Under the pieces are notes generated by a model. The model had not been told where the DNA came from. It saw only the letters and a program-made list of their open reading frames with translations, and searched no databases. A stretch of 64,000 nt of DNA from Delftia tsuruhatensis NBRC 16741 (GTDB lineage Bacteria; Pseudomonadota; Gammaproteobacteria; Burkholderiales; Burkholderiaceae_C), in contig NZ_BCTO01000007.1 in assembly GCF_001571325.1 (NCBI RefSeq), forward strand, positions 124,001-188,000. Direction: 5' to 3'. Positions within the stretch are counted from its first letter, which is position 1. Each line of letters begins with the position of its first letter. The translations under genes and the position numbers were made by a program. Below are positions 20,663 to 28,758 of the stretch, piece after piece.

Positions 20663-21916
20663 ATGTTGAAGCGTATCAATGTCCAGCATGTCACTCTGGG
20701 CATGTTCCTGCACGAGTTCTGCGGCTCCTGGATGGAGCATCCCTTTTGGCGAACCCGTTTCCTGCTTCGCTCCGAGGCCGATCTCCAGCGTCTGCGCGCC
20801 ACCTCCATCCAGGAGGTCTGGATCGATGTGCGCAAAGGCCTGGACGTGGGCGTGCAGGTGCCCTGCCTGCGCTTCGACCCGCAGGACGAGCTTCGCCACC
20901 AGATCCCCGACAACGCCCGCCCTGCGTCCGAGCAGAGCACGGCCCCCATCTCCACCGCCACCGAGCTGCGCCGCGCGGCCCAGACCTGCGCCCAGGCCAG
21001 GCAATTGCTGAGCCGCCTGTTCAGCGATGCGCGGCTGGGCCGGCCCGTGGACGCCTCGGCCGCCGGACAGCTGGTGGACGATGTGACGGCCTCCGTTGCA
21101 CGCAATCCCCATGCGCTGATCGGCCTGGCCCGCCTGAAGACCGCCGACGACTACACCTACATGCACAGTCTGGCCGTGTGCGCGCTGATGGTGGCCCTGG
21201 CCAAGCGCATGGGCCTGGACGACCACAGCCTGCGCAAGGCCGGCATGGCCGGCCTCATGCACGATCTGGGCAAGACCGCCATTCCGGTGACCGTGCTCAA
21301 CAAGCCCGGCCCGCTGGACGACGCCGAATGGGCGCTGATGCGCGCCCATCCACGCCACGGCGAGCAGCTGCTGCGCCCGCTGGGCCTGGACGACGAGGTC
21401 ATCGATGCCTGCCTGCACCACCATGAAAAGGTGGACGGCAGCGGCTACCCCGACGGGCTGCAGCAGGGCGACATCGGCCTGCTGGCGCGCATGACGGCGA
21501 TCTGCGACGTCTACGATGCCATCACCTCGGACCGGCCCTACAAGAAGGGCTGGCCGCCTTCGGAGGCGCTGCGTCGCATGGCCGAGTGGAGTCCGCGCCA
21601 TTTCGACAAGCGGCTGTTCGAGCAGTTCGTGCAGACCGTGGGCATCTACCCGCTGGGCTCGCTGGTGCGCCTGCATTCGCAGCGTCTGGCGGTGGTGGTC
21701 GATGCCTCGCCGGCCAGCCTGCTGGCGCCGCGCGTCAAGGTCTTCTATTCGCTGCGCCAGTCCTGCCGCATCACGCCGGAGATCGAGGACCTGTCCGAAA
21801 GCCAGGGCAACGACCGCATCATCGCGCGCGAAGACCCTGCGGACTGGGACTTCCCCGATCTGGAATCGCTGTGGCTGGAGTTCGAGCGCCAGCCCCAGGC
21901 CGCCATGGCCAGGTGA
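20663..21916 (+). CDS. HD-GYP domain phosphodiesterase with DUF3391
   Basis: A 417-residue cytoplasmic protein predicted to hydrolyse cyclic di-GMP. N-terminal DUF3391 (residues 1-130) precedes an HD-GYP domain: HSLAVCALMVALAKRMG with the first metal His, MHDLGKTAIP (HD pair), HPRHGEQLL, HHHEKVDGSGYPDGL (the GYP motif) and the downstream DVYDAITSDRPYKKG. All metal ligands expected for an active enzyme are present. No receiver or membrane domain, so the DUF3391 part may be the input. Divergent from recG with a 184-nt shared region; it separates recG from queA, which are often close in this lineage. Confidence 0.92.
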   Translation: MLKRINVQHVTLGMFLHEFCGSWMEHPFWRTRFLLRSEADLQRLRATSIQEVWIDVRKGLDVGVQVPCLRFDPQDELRHQIPDNARPASEQSTAPISTATELRRAAQTCAQARQLLSRLFSDARLGRPVDASAAGQLVDDVTASVARNPHALIGLARLKTADDYTYMHSLAVCALMVALAKRMGLDDHSLRKAGMAGLMHDLGKTAIPVTVLNKPGPLDDAEWALMRAHPRHGEQLLRPLGLDDEVIDACLHHHEKVDGSGYPDGLQQGDIGLLARMTAICDVYDAITSDRPYKKGWPPSEALRRMAEWSPRHFDKRLFEQFVQTVGIYPLGSLVRLHSQRLAVVVDASPASLLAPRVKVFYSLRQSCRITPEIEDLSESQGNDRIIAREDPADWDFPDLESLWLEFERQPQAAMAR

Positions 21917-22013
21917 CCACCGGCAATTCCGGGGATGACCCCAGGGTTTGCGACAATTGCCAGCTTCCGTTCAACGAACTTGGAACGGGCCATGTCCGGC
22001 CCTCAAGCACTGC

Positions 22014-23114
22014 ATGTCCTCCCTGTCCCGTGTGTTCTCGCTCAGCGATTTCGACTTCGAGCTTCCCGAGAAGCTGATTGCCCAGCATCCTGCCGCCCAG
22101 CGCAGTGCCTCGCGCCTGCTCGACGGCCGCGACGATGCCAACCCGCCCGCCGACCGCATCTTCCACGAGCTGCCCGATCTGCTGCAGCCCGGCGACCTGC
22201 TGGTGTTCAACGACACGCGCGTGATCAAGGCGCGCATCTTCGGCGAGAAGGCCAGCGGCGGCCGGCTGGAGCTGCTGGTCGAGCGCGTACTGGAAGGCAA
22301 CGACGTCGTGGCCCACATGCGCGTCAGCAAGAAACCCCTGCCCGGCTCGCGCATCCACCTGTGCGGCGGCAAGAACGGTGGCGGCTTCGACGCCGTGCTG
22401 CGTGGCCGCTGGCCCGACGAGAACGGCCCGCTGTTCCACCTGAGCTTTGAAGGCCCGCGCGGCGAGACGCCCCATGAGCTGATGGAGCGCTTCGGCCATC
22501 TGCCGCTGCCGCCCTACATCGAGCGCCAACAGGAAACCGGCAACGACCCCGATGCCGCCGAAGACAGCGAGCGCTACCAGACCGTCTTCGCGGCCCGCCC
22601 CGGCGCCGTGGCCGCACCCACGGCCGCCCTGCACTTCGACGACGCCGTGCTGGCCCGCCTGGCCGAGCGCGGCATCGAACGCGCCAGCGTCACGCTGCAC
22701 GTGGGCGCCGGCACCTTCCAGCCCGTGAAGACCGAGAACCTGGCCGACCACCAGATGCACAGCGAGTGGTACGAAATCCCGCTGGCCACCCTGGCCGCGC
22801 TGGAACGCTGCCGCCAGCGCGGCGGCCGCATCATCGCCGTGGGCACGACCACGGTGCGCACGCTGGAGTCCTGGGCCCAGACGGGCAACTTCTCAGGCGA
22901 TACGCGCATCTTCATCACACCGGGCTTCGAGTACCAGGTGGTCGATCTGCTGATCACCAACTTCCACCTGCCCAAGAGCACGCTGATGATGCTGGTCAGC
23001 GCCTTCGCCGGCTACGAGCAGGTGATGGCGCTGTACCGCCATGCGATCGCGCAGGAGTACCGCTTCTTCAGCTATGGCGACTCCATGCTGTTGAAGAAGA
23101 AAAGCACCCCCTGA
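22014..23114 (+). CDS. queA: S-adenosylmethionine:tRNA ribosyltransferase-isomerase
   Basis: A 366-residue enzyme that transfers the ribosyl moiety of SAM to preQ1 in tRNA, forming epoxyqueuosine. Typical blocks are present: [15 protein letters not shown] at the N-terminus, [13 protein letters not shown], the [23 protein letters not shown] signature region and the C-terminal [20 protein letters not shown] Gly-rich insert near residues 115-130 and a Pro/Asp insert near 175-185 make it about 20 residues longer than E. coli QueA. Start ATG 22014 ([15 protein letters not shown]). No preQ1 riboswitch is seen upstream; tgt is not in the window. Confidence 0.96.
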   Translation: MSSLSRVFSLSDFDFELPEKLIAQHPAAQRSASRLLDGRDDANPPADRIFHELPDLLQPGDLLVFNDTRVIKARIFGEKASGGRLELLVERVLEGNDVVAHMRVSKKPLPGSRIHLCGGKNGGGFDAVLRGRWPDENGPLFHLSFEGPRGETPHELMERFGHLPLPPYIERQQETGNDPDAAEDSERYQTVFAARPGAVAAPTAALHFDDAVLARLAERGIERASVTLHVGAGTFQPVKTENLADHQMHSEWYEIPLATLAALERCRQRGGRIIAVGTTTVRTLESWAQTGNFSGDTRIFITPGFEYQVVDLLITNFHLPKSTLMMLVSAFAGYEQVMALYRHAIAQEYRFFSYGDSMLLKKKSTP

Positions 23115-23182
23115 GCGGCCGGCTTAGGCCCTTGCTTGGTGTCCCTCGCCTCAGGCCGCGCCAAGCCCGAAACGCCGCATGT

Positions 23183-23941
23183 TCAGCCAAAGTAATGGCA
23201 GAGCCTGCGGCCCTTGACCTCGTGCACGCTGACGGGGATGCCGTAGAGGCTGCTGAGGACCTCGTCCTGCACGACCTCGGCCGGCGTGCCCGCCACGGCC
23301 AGGCGGCCGTCCTTGAGCGCGATGATGTGGTCGGCGTAGCAGGAGGCGAAGTTGATGTCGTGCAGCACCATGACCACGGTCTTGCCGCGTTCGGTGACGG
23401 CGCGGCGCAGCAGGCCCATCATGCTGACGGCATGGGCCATGTCCAGGTTGTTCAGCGGCTCGTCCAGCAGGATGAAAGGCGTGTCCTGGCACAGCACCAT
23501 GGCGATGTAGGCGCGCTGGCGCTGGCCGCCTGACAACTCGTCGAGAAAGCGCTCGGCCAGCGGCGTGAGCTGCAGGTACTCCAGCGCCTCGTCCACATGG
23601 CGCACATCCTCGGGGCCCAGCCGGCCCTTGCTGTGCGGAAAGCGGCCGAAGCCCACCAGGTCGCGCACCGTCAGGCGCAGCGTGCTCTGGTTGTCCTGGC
23701 GCAGGATGGCCATGATGCGCGCCAGCGCCTCGGTGGGCGTGGTGGCCACGTCGCGGCCAGCCACCAACACCTGGCCTTCCGTGATCGGCATGAGGCGGCT
23801 GACCAGGGACAGCAGCGTGGATTTGCCGGCCCCGTTGGGGCCGATGATGGCCGTCAGCGCCCGCTCGGGCACGTTGAAGTTGAGCTCCTGCAGCACGGTC
23901 GTGCCGCCATGGCGCTTGAGCAGATCACGCACCTCGATCAT
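23183..23941 (-). CDS. Siderophore ABC importer ATPase (FepC-like)
   Basis: A 252-residue ABC ATPase with all canonical motifs: GPNGAGKSTLL, Q-loop LRQDNQSTLRLTV, LSGGQRQRAYIAM, Walker B ILLDEPLNNLDM and MVLHDINFA. It is closest in style to FecE/FepC/CeuD-type proteins that energise ferric siderophore uptake. Last gene of the six-gene iron operon; its ATG overlaps the stop of the upstream permease by 4 nt. Control should come from the Fur site before the receptor gene, since the genes are tightly packed. Exact siderophore is unknown; the catechol-type esterase and receptor in the operon suggest a triscatecholate. Confidence 0.92.
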   Translation of the reverse strand: MIEVRDLLKRHGGTTVLQELNFNVPERALTAIIGPNGAGKSTLLSLVSRLMPITEGQVLVAGRDVATTPTEALARIMAILRQDNQSTLRLTVRDLVGFGRFPHSKGRLGPEDVRHVDEALEYLQLTPLAERFLDELSGGQRQRAYIAMVLCQDTPFILLDEPLNNLDMAHAVSMMGLLRRAVTERGKTVVMVLHDINFASCYADHIIALKDGRLAVAGTPAEVVQDEVLSSLYGIPVSVHEVKGRRLCHYFG

Positions 23942-24936
23942 TGGGTCCCCTTGCGCATGAGCAGCACGATGAAGACGATTCCACCCAGGAACTCCACCAC
24001 GATGCTCAGCACGGTATTGAATTGAAAAAGCTGCTCCAGCAGCACCTGGCCGCCCATGAGCAGCACGCAGCCCCAGAGCACGGCCGCAGGCAGCACCCAG
24101 GCATGGCGGCGCGTGCCCATGGCGTGATACGCCATGTTGCTGGCCAGCAGGCCGAAGAAGATGACAGGCCCGACCAGGGCCGTGGACACGGCCACCATGC
24201 AGGCCACCACGGCCAGCAGCCGCAGCACGCGGCCATCGTAGTCCAGGCCCAGGCCGATGGCGGCATCGCGCCCGAGCGAGATCACGTCCAGCACGTGGCG
24301 CTGCCGCCAGATCCAGGCGCTGCCCAGCGCGATCAGCAGCAGCGACGGCACCAGCAGCTGCAGGTTCACCGCGTTGAAGTTGGCGAACATGCGGTCCTGC
24401 AGCGCCGTGAACTCATTGGGATCGAGCACGCGCATGGCCAGCCCCGCCAGGCTGCGAAAGAAGATGCCGCCCACCATGCCCACCAGCAGCATCAGGTGCA
24501 GGCTGCTGGCATGGCCCACGAAGAGCCAGCGCATCAGCAGCACGCTGAAGCCCACCATCAGCACGATGTTGAGCGCATAGCGCCCGACCTCGCCCATGGC
24601 GGACACGCCTGCCGCGCCCAGCATCAGCACCATGGCCGCCTGCACGAACAGGTACAACGCATCCAGCCCCATCACCGAAGGCGTGAGGATGGTGTTGTGC
24701 GACACGGTCTGGAACACCACGGTGGACAGGCCGATGGCGCAGGCCACCAGCGCCATGGTCAGCACCTTGGCGCCCCGGTGCTCCAGCACGAAGGCCCAGT
24801 CGGTCCTGACGCCCACGGTCATGAAGGCCAGCAGGCACAGCAGCGCCAGCCCTCCCAGCAGCGCCAGGCGTCGGCCCCGGCCCCAACTGCGCGCAGCCGG
24901 ATCGTCGGAAGCAACGGATTGCGGCAGGCTGCTCAT
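23938..24936 (-). CDS. Siderophore ABC importer permease, FecCD family (second)
   Basis: A 332-residue membrane protein with about nine hydrophobic segments in the FecCD pattern. The N-terminal part carries HNTILTPSVMGLDALY, the equivalent of the conserved N-P-L-a-s-P-d-l-G-G region; the C-terminal coupling area is GPVIFFGLLASNMAYHAMG followed by LLMGGQVLLEQLF. It pairs with the permease encoded immediately upstream (4-nt overlap on each side) to form the BtuC-type channel. The family is known for vitamin B12, haem and siderophores; operon partners point to siderophore. Confidence 0.9.
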   Translation of the reverse strand: MSSLPQSVASDDPAARSWGRGRRLALLGGLALLCLLAFMTVGVRTDWAFVLEHRGAKVLTMALVACAIGLSTVVFQTVSHNTILTPSVMGLDALYLFVQAAMVLMLGAAGVSAMGEVGRYALNIVLMVGFSVLLMRWLFVGHASSLHLMLLVGMVGGIFFRSLAGLAMRVLDPNEFTALQDRMFANFNAVNLQLLVPSLLLIALGSAWIWRQRHVLDVISLGRDAAIGLGLDYDGRVLRLLAVVACMVAVSTALVGPVIFFGLLASNMAYHAMGTRRHAWVLPAAVLWGCVLLMGGQVLLEQLFQFNTVLSIVVEFLGGIVFIVLLMRKGTQ

Positions 24937-25916
24937 GCACGGTCCTTGCGGCGGCGCAGGATGAGCGCCAGGAACAGGGCACTGCCCAGCACGCCCAGCA
25001 CGGTGCCCACGGGGATTTCATAGGGCGCGATCAGCATGCGCCCGACCAGATCGCACAGCAGGGTCAGGCCCGCGCCGATCAGCGCCACCCACAGCACGCT
25101 GCGGCGGACGTTGTCACCCAGGACCAGGCGCACCACGTTGGGCACGATCAGTCCCACAAAGGGAAGGCTGCCGGCCGTGACCACCACGGCGGAAGTGGCC
25201 ACGGCCACCACCACCAGCCCCTGCCAGACCAGGCGCCGGTAGTTCAGGCCCAGATTGGTGGCAAAGCTCTCGCCCAGGCCGGCGACGGTGAAGCGGTCGG
25301 CCGCCAGGCAGGCCAGGGCGGTGACACCCAGCGACAGCCACAGCAACTCGTAGCGGCCCTGAACCACCAGCGAGAAATCGCCGTTGGACCAGGACTTGAG
25401 CGCCTGCATCATGTCGAACTGCAGCGCCACGAAGCTGCCCGCAGCCTCCAGCACGCCGGCCAGCACCAGGCCGACCAGGGGCACCATCCACGACGAGCGC
25501 AGCCGGATGCGCGAGAGCACGGCCAGGAACAGCGCCGTGCCCAGCAGTGCCGCCACGGCCGAAATTCCCATCTTGGCCATCACCGGCCAGTGCGGCACCC
25601 AGAGGAACGCAGCCAGCATGCCCAGGCTGGCCGACTCCACCGTGCCCACGGTGGAAGGCTCCACGAAGTGGTTGCGTGCCAGCATCTGCATGAGCAGTCC
25701 GCAGACCGCCATGGACGCGCCGGCCAGCAACAGGGCCAGGGTGCGCGGCACGCGGCTGTAGACCAGCACCTGGCTGGCCAGGTCGTCCTCGCTGCGCGAC
25801 CACAGCACGCTCCAGTGCATGTCGCCCGCGCCCACCATCAGGCTGGCCAGCGACAGCGCCAGCAGCAGGCCCAGCGCGAAAAGCCAGGCAAGGGCCTGGC
25901 GAGAGGGGCGTGACAT
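24933..25916 (-). CDS. Siderophore ABC importer permease, FecCD family (first)
   Basis: A 327-residue FecCD permease: a first transmembrane helix directly after MSRPSRQALAW, RVPRTLALLLAGASMAVCG (the conserved R-L-P-R motif), EPSTVGTVESASLG, and the C-terminal GLIVPNVVRLVLGDNVRR coupling segment. The start was placed at ATG 25916 because family members begin just before helix 1; an ATG at 25982 would add 22 residues and overlap the binding-protein gene by 20 nt. Neither start has a convincing ribosome site. Works with the next permease and the FepC-like ATPase. Confidence 0.88.
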   Translation of the reverse strand: MSRPSRQALAWLFALGLLLALSLASLMVGAGDMHWSVLWSRSEDDLASQVLVYSRVPRTLALLLAGASMAVCGLLMQMLARNHFVEPSTVGTVESASLGMLAAFLWVPHWPVMAKMGISAVAALLGTALFLAVLSRIRLRSSWMVPLVGLVLAGVLEAAGSFVALQFDMMQALKSWSNGDFSLVVQGRYELLWLSLGVTALACLAADRFTVAGLGESFATNLGLNYRRLVWQGLVVVAVATSAVVVTAGSLPFVGLIVPNVVRLVLGDNVRRSVLWVALIGAGLTLLCDLVGRMLIAPYEIPVGTVLGVLGSALFLALILRRRKDRA

Positions 25917-25962
25917 GGGCACGGCGTGCGCGGTGGCGACAGGCGGGCTCAACGCTTTGGCG

Positions 25963-26934
25963 TCATGTGCGGGCAAAGGCATCCGACAGCTGCTGGATAT
26001 TGGCCTTCAGCGCGCCCGGCCCGGCGTTGGACAGGGTGTACCAGTTGGCTGCGTTCAGATAGACCACCTGCTTGCCGCGCCAGGCCTTGGTGGCGCGCAC
26101 CAGCGGGTTGTCCAGCAGTTGCTGGGCGGTCTTGCCATCCTGGCCGATGGCCACGTCGCGGTCGATGACGAACAGCCAGTCGGGATTGGTCTTGAGCAGG
26201 AACTCGAAGGAGACCACCTGCCCATGGCGCGCCACCGTCAGGTTGTCGATGGCCGGCTTCACGCCGAACACATCGTGCAGCATGCCGAAGCGCGAGCCCG
26301 GACCGTAGGCGCTGAGCTTGCCGCCCGAGGTCAGCAGCACCAGCCCCTTGCCCGCGTTCTGCGCCTTGCCATGCAGCGCGGCGATGGCCTGCTCCACGGC
26401 CCGGACCTCGGCCTCGGCCTTGTCCTGCAGGCCGTAGACGGCGCCCAGCGTGCGGATGTTGCGGTAGATATCGGCCATCTGGTGCTGGTCGCTGACGCTC
26501 AGGTCCAGCACGGGGGCGAAGCGCGACAGCTCCTTGTACTTGGCCTCGGAGCGGCCGCCCACGATGATGAGGTCGGGCGACAGCGCCTTGACGGCCTCGT
26601 AGTCGGGCTCGAACAGGCTGCCGATGCGTGCGTATTTCGCATCGGCATAGCGGGCCAGCAGCGGCGGCATCTTGAACTCGGGCACGCCACGCACCTCGCC
26701 GCCCAGCGCCTGCAGCGTGTCCAGCGCTGCCAGCTCGAACACCAGCACGCGCACGGGCTTGAAGGGCACCTGGATCTCGCCCTTGGCGTGCGGCACGGTC
26801 ACGGTCTTGCCGACCGCTGCCGTCTGCGCATGGGCCATGGACAGTGCCAGAGGCAGCGTGACCAGCATGCCCGCGCCCTGGCCCATCGTCGCCAGGATGT
26901 GGCGCCGGGAATGATTTGCATTCAAGGTGTTCAT
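25963..26934 (-). CDS. Siderophore periplasmic binding protein
   Basis: A 323-residue class III (helical backbone) binding protein of the CeuE/FatB/FepB kind. The N-terminal signal contains SRRHILATMGQGAGMLVTLPLAL before the AHAQTAA cleavage region; the twin arginine is suggestive but the motif is not a full Tat consensus. Two lobes follow with VLVFELAALDTLQALGG, PDLIIVGGRS, a Tyr/Arg-containing RIGSLFEPDYEAVKAL stretch and NPDWLFVIDRDVAIG. ATG 26934 has GAAAGA upstream. Located between the esterase and the permeases in the iron operon, where it would deliver the ferric siderophore released by the outer-membrane receptor. Confidence 0.9.
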   Translation of the reverse strand: MNTLNANHSRRHILATMGQGAGMLVTLPLALSMAHAQTAAVGKTVTVPHAKGEIQVPFKPVRVLVFELAALDTLQALGGEVRGVPEFKMPPLLARYADAKYARIGSLFEPDYEAVKALSPDLIIVGGRSEAKYKELSRFAPVLDLSVSDQHQMADIYRNIRTLGAVYGLQDKAEAEVRAVEQAIAALHGKAQNAGKGLVLLTSGGKLSAYGPGSRFGMLHDVFGVKPAIDNLTVARHGQVVSFEFLLKTNPDWLFVIDRDVAIGQDGKTAQQLLDNPLVRATKAWRGKQVVYLNAANWYTLSNAGPGALKANIQQLSDAFART

Positions 26935-26987
26935 TCTTTCAATGATTGCTGTATCGCCAGGAAGTTCAAACATTGGCCTTGGCGGCC

Positions 26988-28754
26988 TCAGGGAAGTGCG
27001 GGCGTGCTGTCCGGCATGCGCTCGCAGGCCGGCAGGCCCTGGGCAAAGCGCCCGGGGTTGAGCAGGGCCACCAGGCCGCAGGCCAGCGATCCCTGCCATT
27101 GCAGGTAGTCATGGCTGGTTTCATGCTCGGCCTGCGTGACCTCGTAGCCCTTGGCGCGCAGCACGTCGGCCAGGTGGCGGTTGGTTTCCAGGATGCCGTC
27201 CTGCCCGCCGCGTGCACGCTCGTAGCGGCCTGCATCCAGATAGAAACGCACGGGCTGGCGCGGCTCCTGGGCATAGCGGCGCTGCACCCAGCCCGGCACC
27301 TCGCCGGCCGGCGACCACCAGAACGATCCCGACATGCTCAGCACATTGCCGAACCAGCGCGCATTGACCAGGCCCGCATAGGCCGAGGCCAGGCCGCCGA
27401 AGCTGGAGCCGCCGATCACCGTGCGCGCCGCAGGCTGGCCCAGGCCCTGCTCCCCCACCCAGGGCATCAGCTCCTCATCCAGAAAGCGCGCGAAGGCGGT
27501 GTTGGGCGGCAATTCCCTGCCGCGTGCCTGCGGGCTGGCGTTGTCCACCAGGACCACGGCCGTGGGCGGGATCAGGCCGTCGGCCATGAGGTTGTCGATG
27601 AGGGTGGGCGTGGACACCTGCTTTGCATAGGCATTGCCGTCGAACAGCACCAGCAGCGCCTCGGGCGCCTGGCCGCCTGCGGGAAGGTAGGTCCAGACAT
27701 CGCGGCTGTTGCCCAGCACGCGGCTTCGCAGGCGATGCTGCACCAGTTGTCCTTGCGCCACGCCCGCGCGCGGCGCCGTCCAGGGCTGGGGTGGGGCCTT
27801 GGGCAGCTCCAGCACGGAGGCGCCCTGGAAGACATCGATGAAGCCGCCCTCGGGCGGCTGCGGGAAGGTCTTGGGATTGAGCGGATCGCGCTGCGCCGTG
27901 GCCAGCAGGGCGCGGCGCTGCTCCATGGCCGAGCCTTCGATCAGCGGCACATCGGGCGCCAGCCGGTAGCTGAGCCTGGCGTTGTCCGCCATGCGGAAGC
28001 TGGCCCACCAGACATCGCTGCCGGGCAGATGCTGCAGCGGATCATGGTTGCCGGCCGGGCTGCCGAACAGGCGCACGCCCTGCATGCCCGCACGCGGCTG
28101 GCCGCGCCACAGGAAGGTGACCAGGGAGTGCCCCTCGGACAGGGGCTCGACCATGGGTGTTCCTTCCTCCTGCACGCGCCGCCAGAAGGCGTCGGCAGCC
28201 ACACCAGCACCCGCGCCGCGCTGGATTGCCTGCGCCAGAGCCCGCAGCCGCGGGCTTTGCAGTGCCGGAGGCTCGGAGGTGGCCGAGGCCTTGTTGCCGG
28301 CAGGCGCCAGGCTGGAGGTCAGCCGCAGCGCGAAGCGCCCCGCTTCTTGCGCCTCACCGCCGGAACGGGGGTCAGCCAGGGCCACACGCCTGGCCACCAG
28401 CCGCTGCCGTCCGGCTCCCTCCGTGACCCACATCAGCGACTGCGCGCCGCCATCGGCCCGCGCCAGGCGGCGCAGGTGCCGGCCCTGGACATCCTCCAGG
28501 TCCAGGGCCACGCCCTGCCCCTCGAATTCACCCTGGACCACATGGCCGGCAGGCAGATCGACGCGCCAGGACTCGCGCCCACCGGCAGCCAGGACCCCTG
28601 TGGCCGCCTGGCCCGGCGCCAGCGTGCCCGGCCGTGCGGCCAGGGCCTGCCGCGATGCGGTTGCCGTCATGTCTTCAGCGGCATGGACGGCTGCGCCCAG
28701 CAGGCACAGCAGCGAGGCGGCCACGCACAGGCCTTGTCGTGCAGCTTGCGCCAT
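26988..28754 (-). CDS. Exported enterochelin-esterase-like hydrolase
   Basis: A 588-residue serine hydrolase. It starts 4 nt after the receptor stop with MAQAARQGLCVAASLLCLLGAA, a clear signal peptide, so unlike cytoplasmic Fes it should act in the periplasm. An extra about 130-residue N-terminal segment (30-160) precedes a Fes-type N-terminal domain and the alpha/beta-hydrolase esterase domain: VLVDNASPQARGRELPPN, nucleophile motif GGSSFGGL, and a late His in ETSHDYLQWQGSL. The family cleaves cyclic or linear catechol-ester siderophores to free iron. Co-transcription with the receptor and importer supports hydrolysis of the incoming ligand before or during inner-membrane transport. Confidence 0.87.
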   Translation of the reverse strand: MAQAARQGLCVAASLLCLLGAAVHAAEDMTATASRQALAARPGTLAPGQAATGVLAAGGRESWRVDLPAGHVVQGEFEGQGVALDLEDVQGRHLRRLARADGGAQSLMWVTEGAGRQRLVARRVALADPRSGGEAQEAGRFALRLTSSLAPAGNKASATSEPPALQSPRLRALAQAIQRGAGAGVAADAFWRRVQEEGTPMVEPLSEGHSLVTFLWRGQPRAGMQGVRLFGSPAGNHDPLQHLPGSDVWWASFRMADNARLSYRLAPDVPLIEGSAMEQRRALLATAQRDPLNPKTFPQPPEGGFIDVFQGASVLELPKAPPQPWTAPRAGVAQGQLVQHRLRSRVLGNSRDVWTYLPAGGQAPEALLVLFDGNAYAKQVSTPTLIDNLMADGLIPPTAVVLVDNASPQARGRELPPNTAFARFLDEELMPWVGEQGLGQPAARTVIGGSSFGGLASAYAGLVNARWFGNVLSMSGSFWWSPAGEVPGWVQRRYAQEPRQPVRFYLDAGRYERARGGQDGILETNRHLADVLRAKGYEVTQAEHETSHDYLQWQGSLACGLVALLNPGRFAQGLPACERMPDSTPALP

Positions 28755-28758
28755 GGCG

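Noticed and set aside
21917..22013. preQ1 riboswitch before queA
   Set aside because: The 97 nt contain no recognisable aptamer and the HD-GYP stop is close; preQ1 riboswitches are also rare in this lineage.
24933..25982. Longer FecCD permease starting at 25982
   Set aside because: Would add a non-homologous leader overlapping the binding-protein gene; kept only as an alternative.
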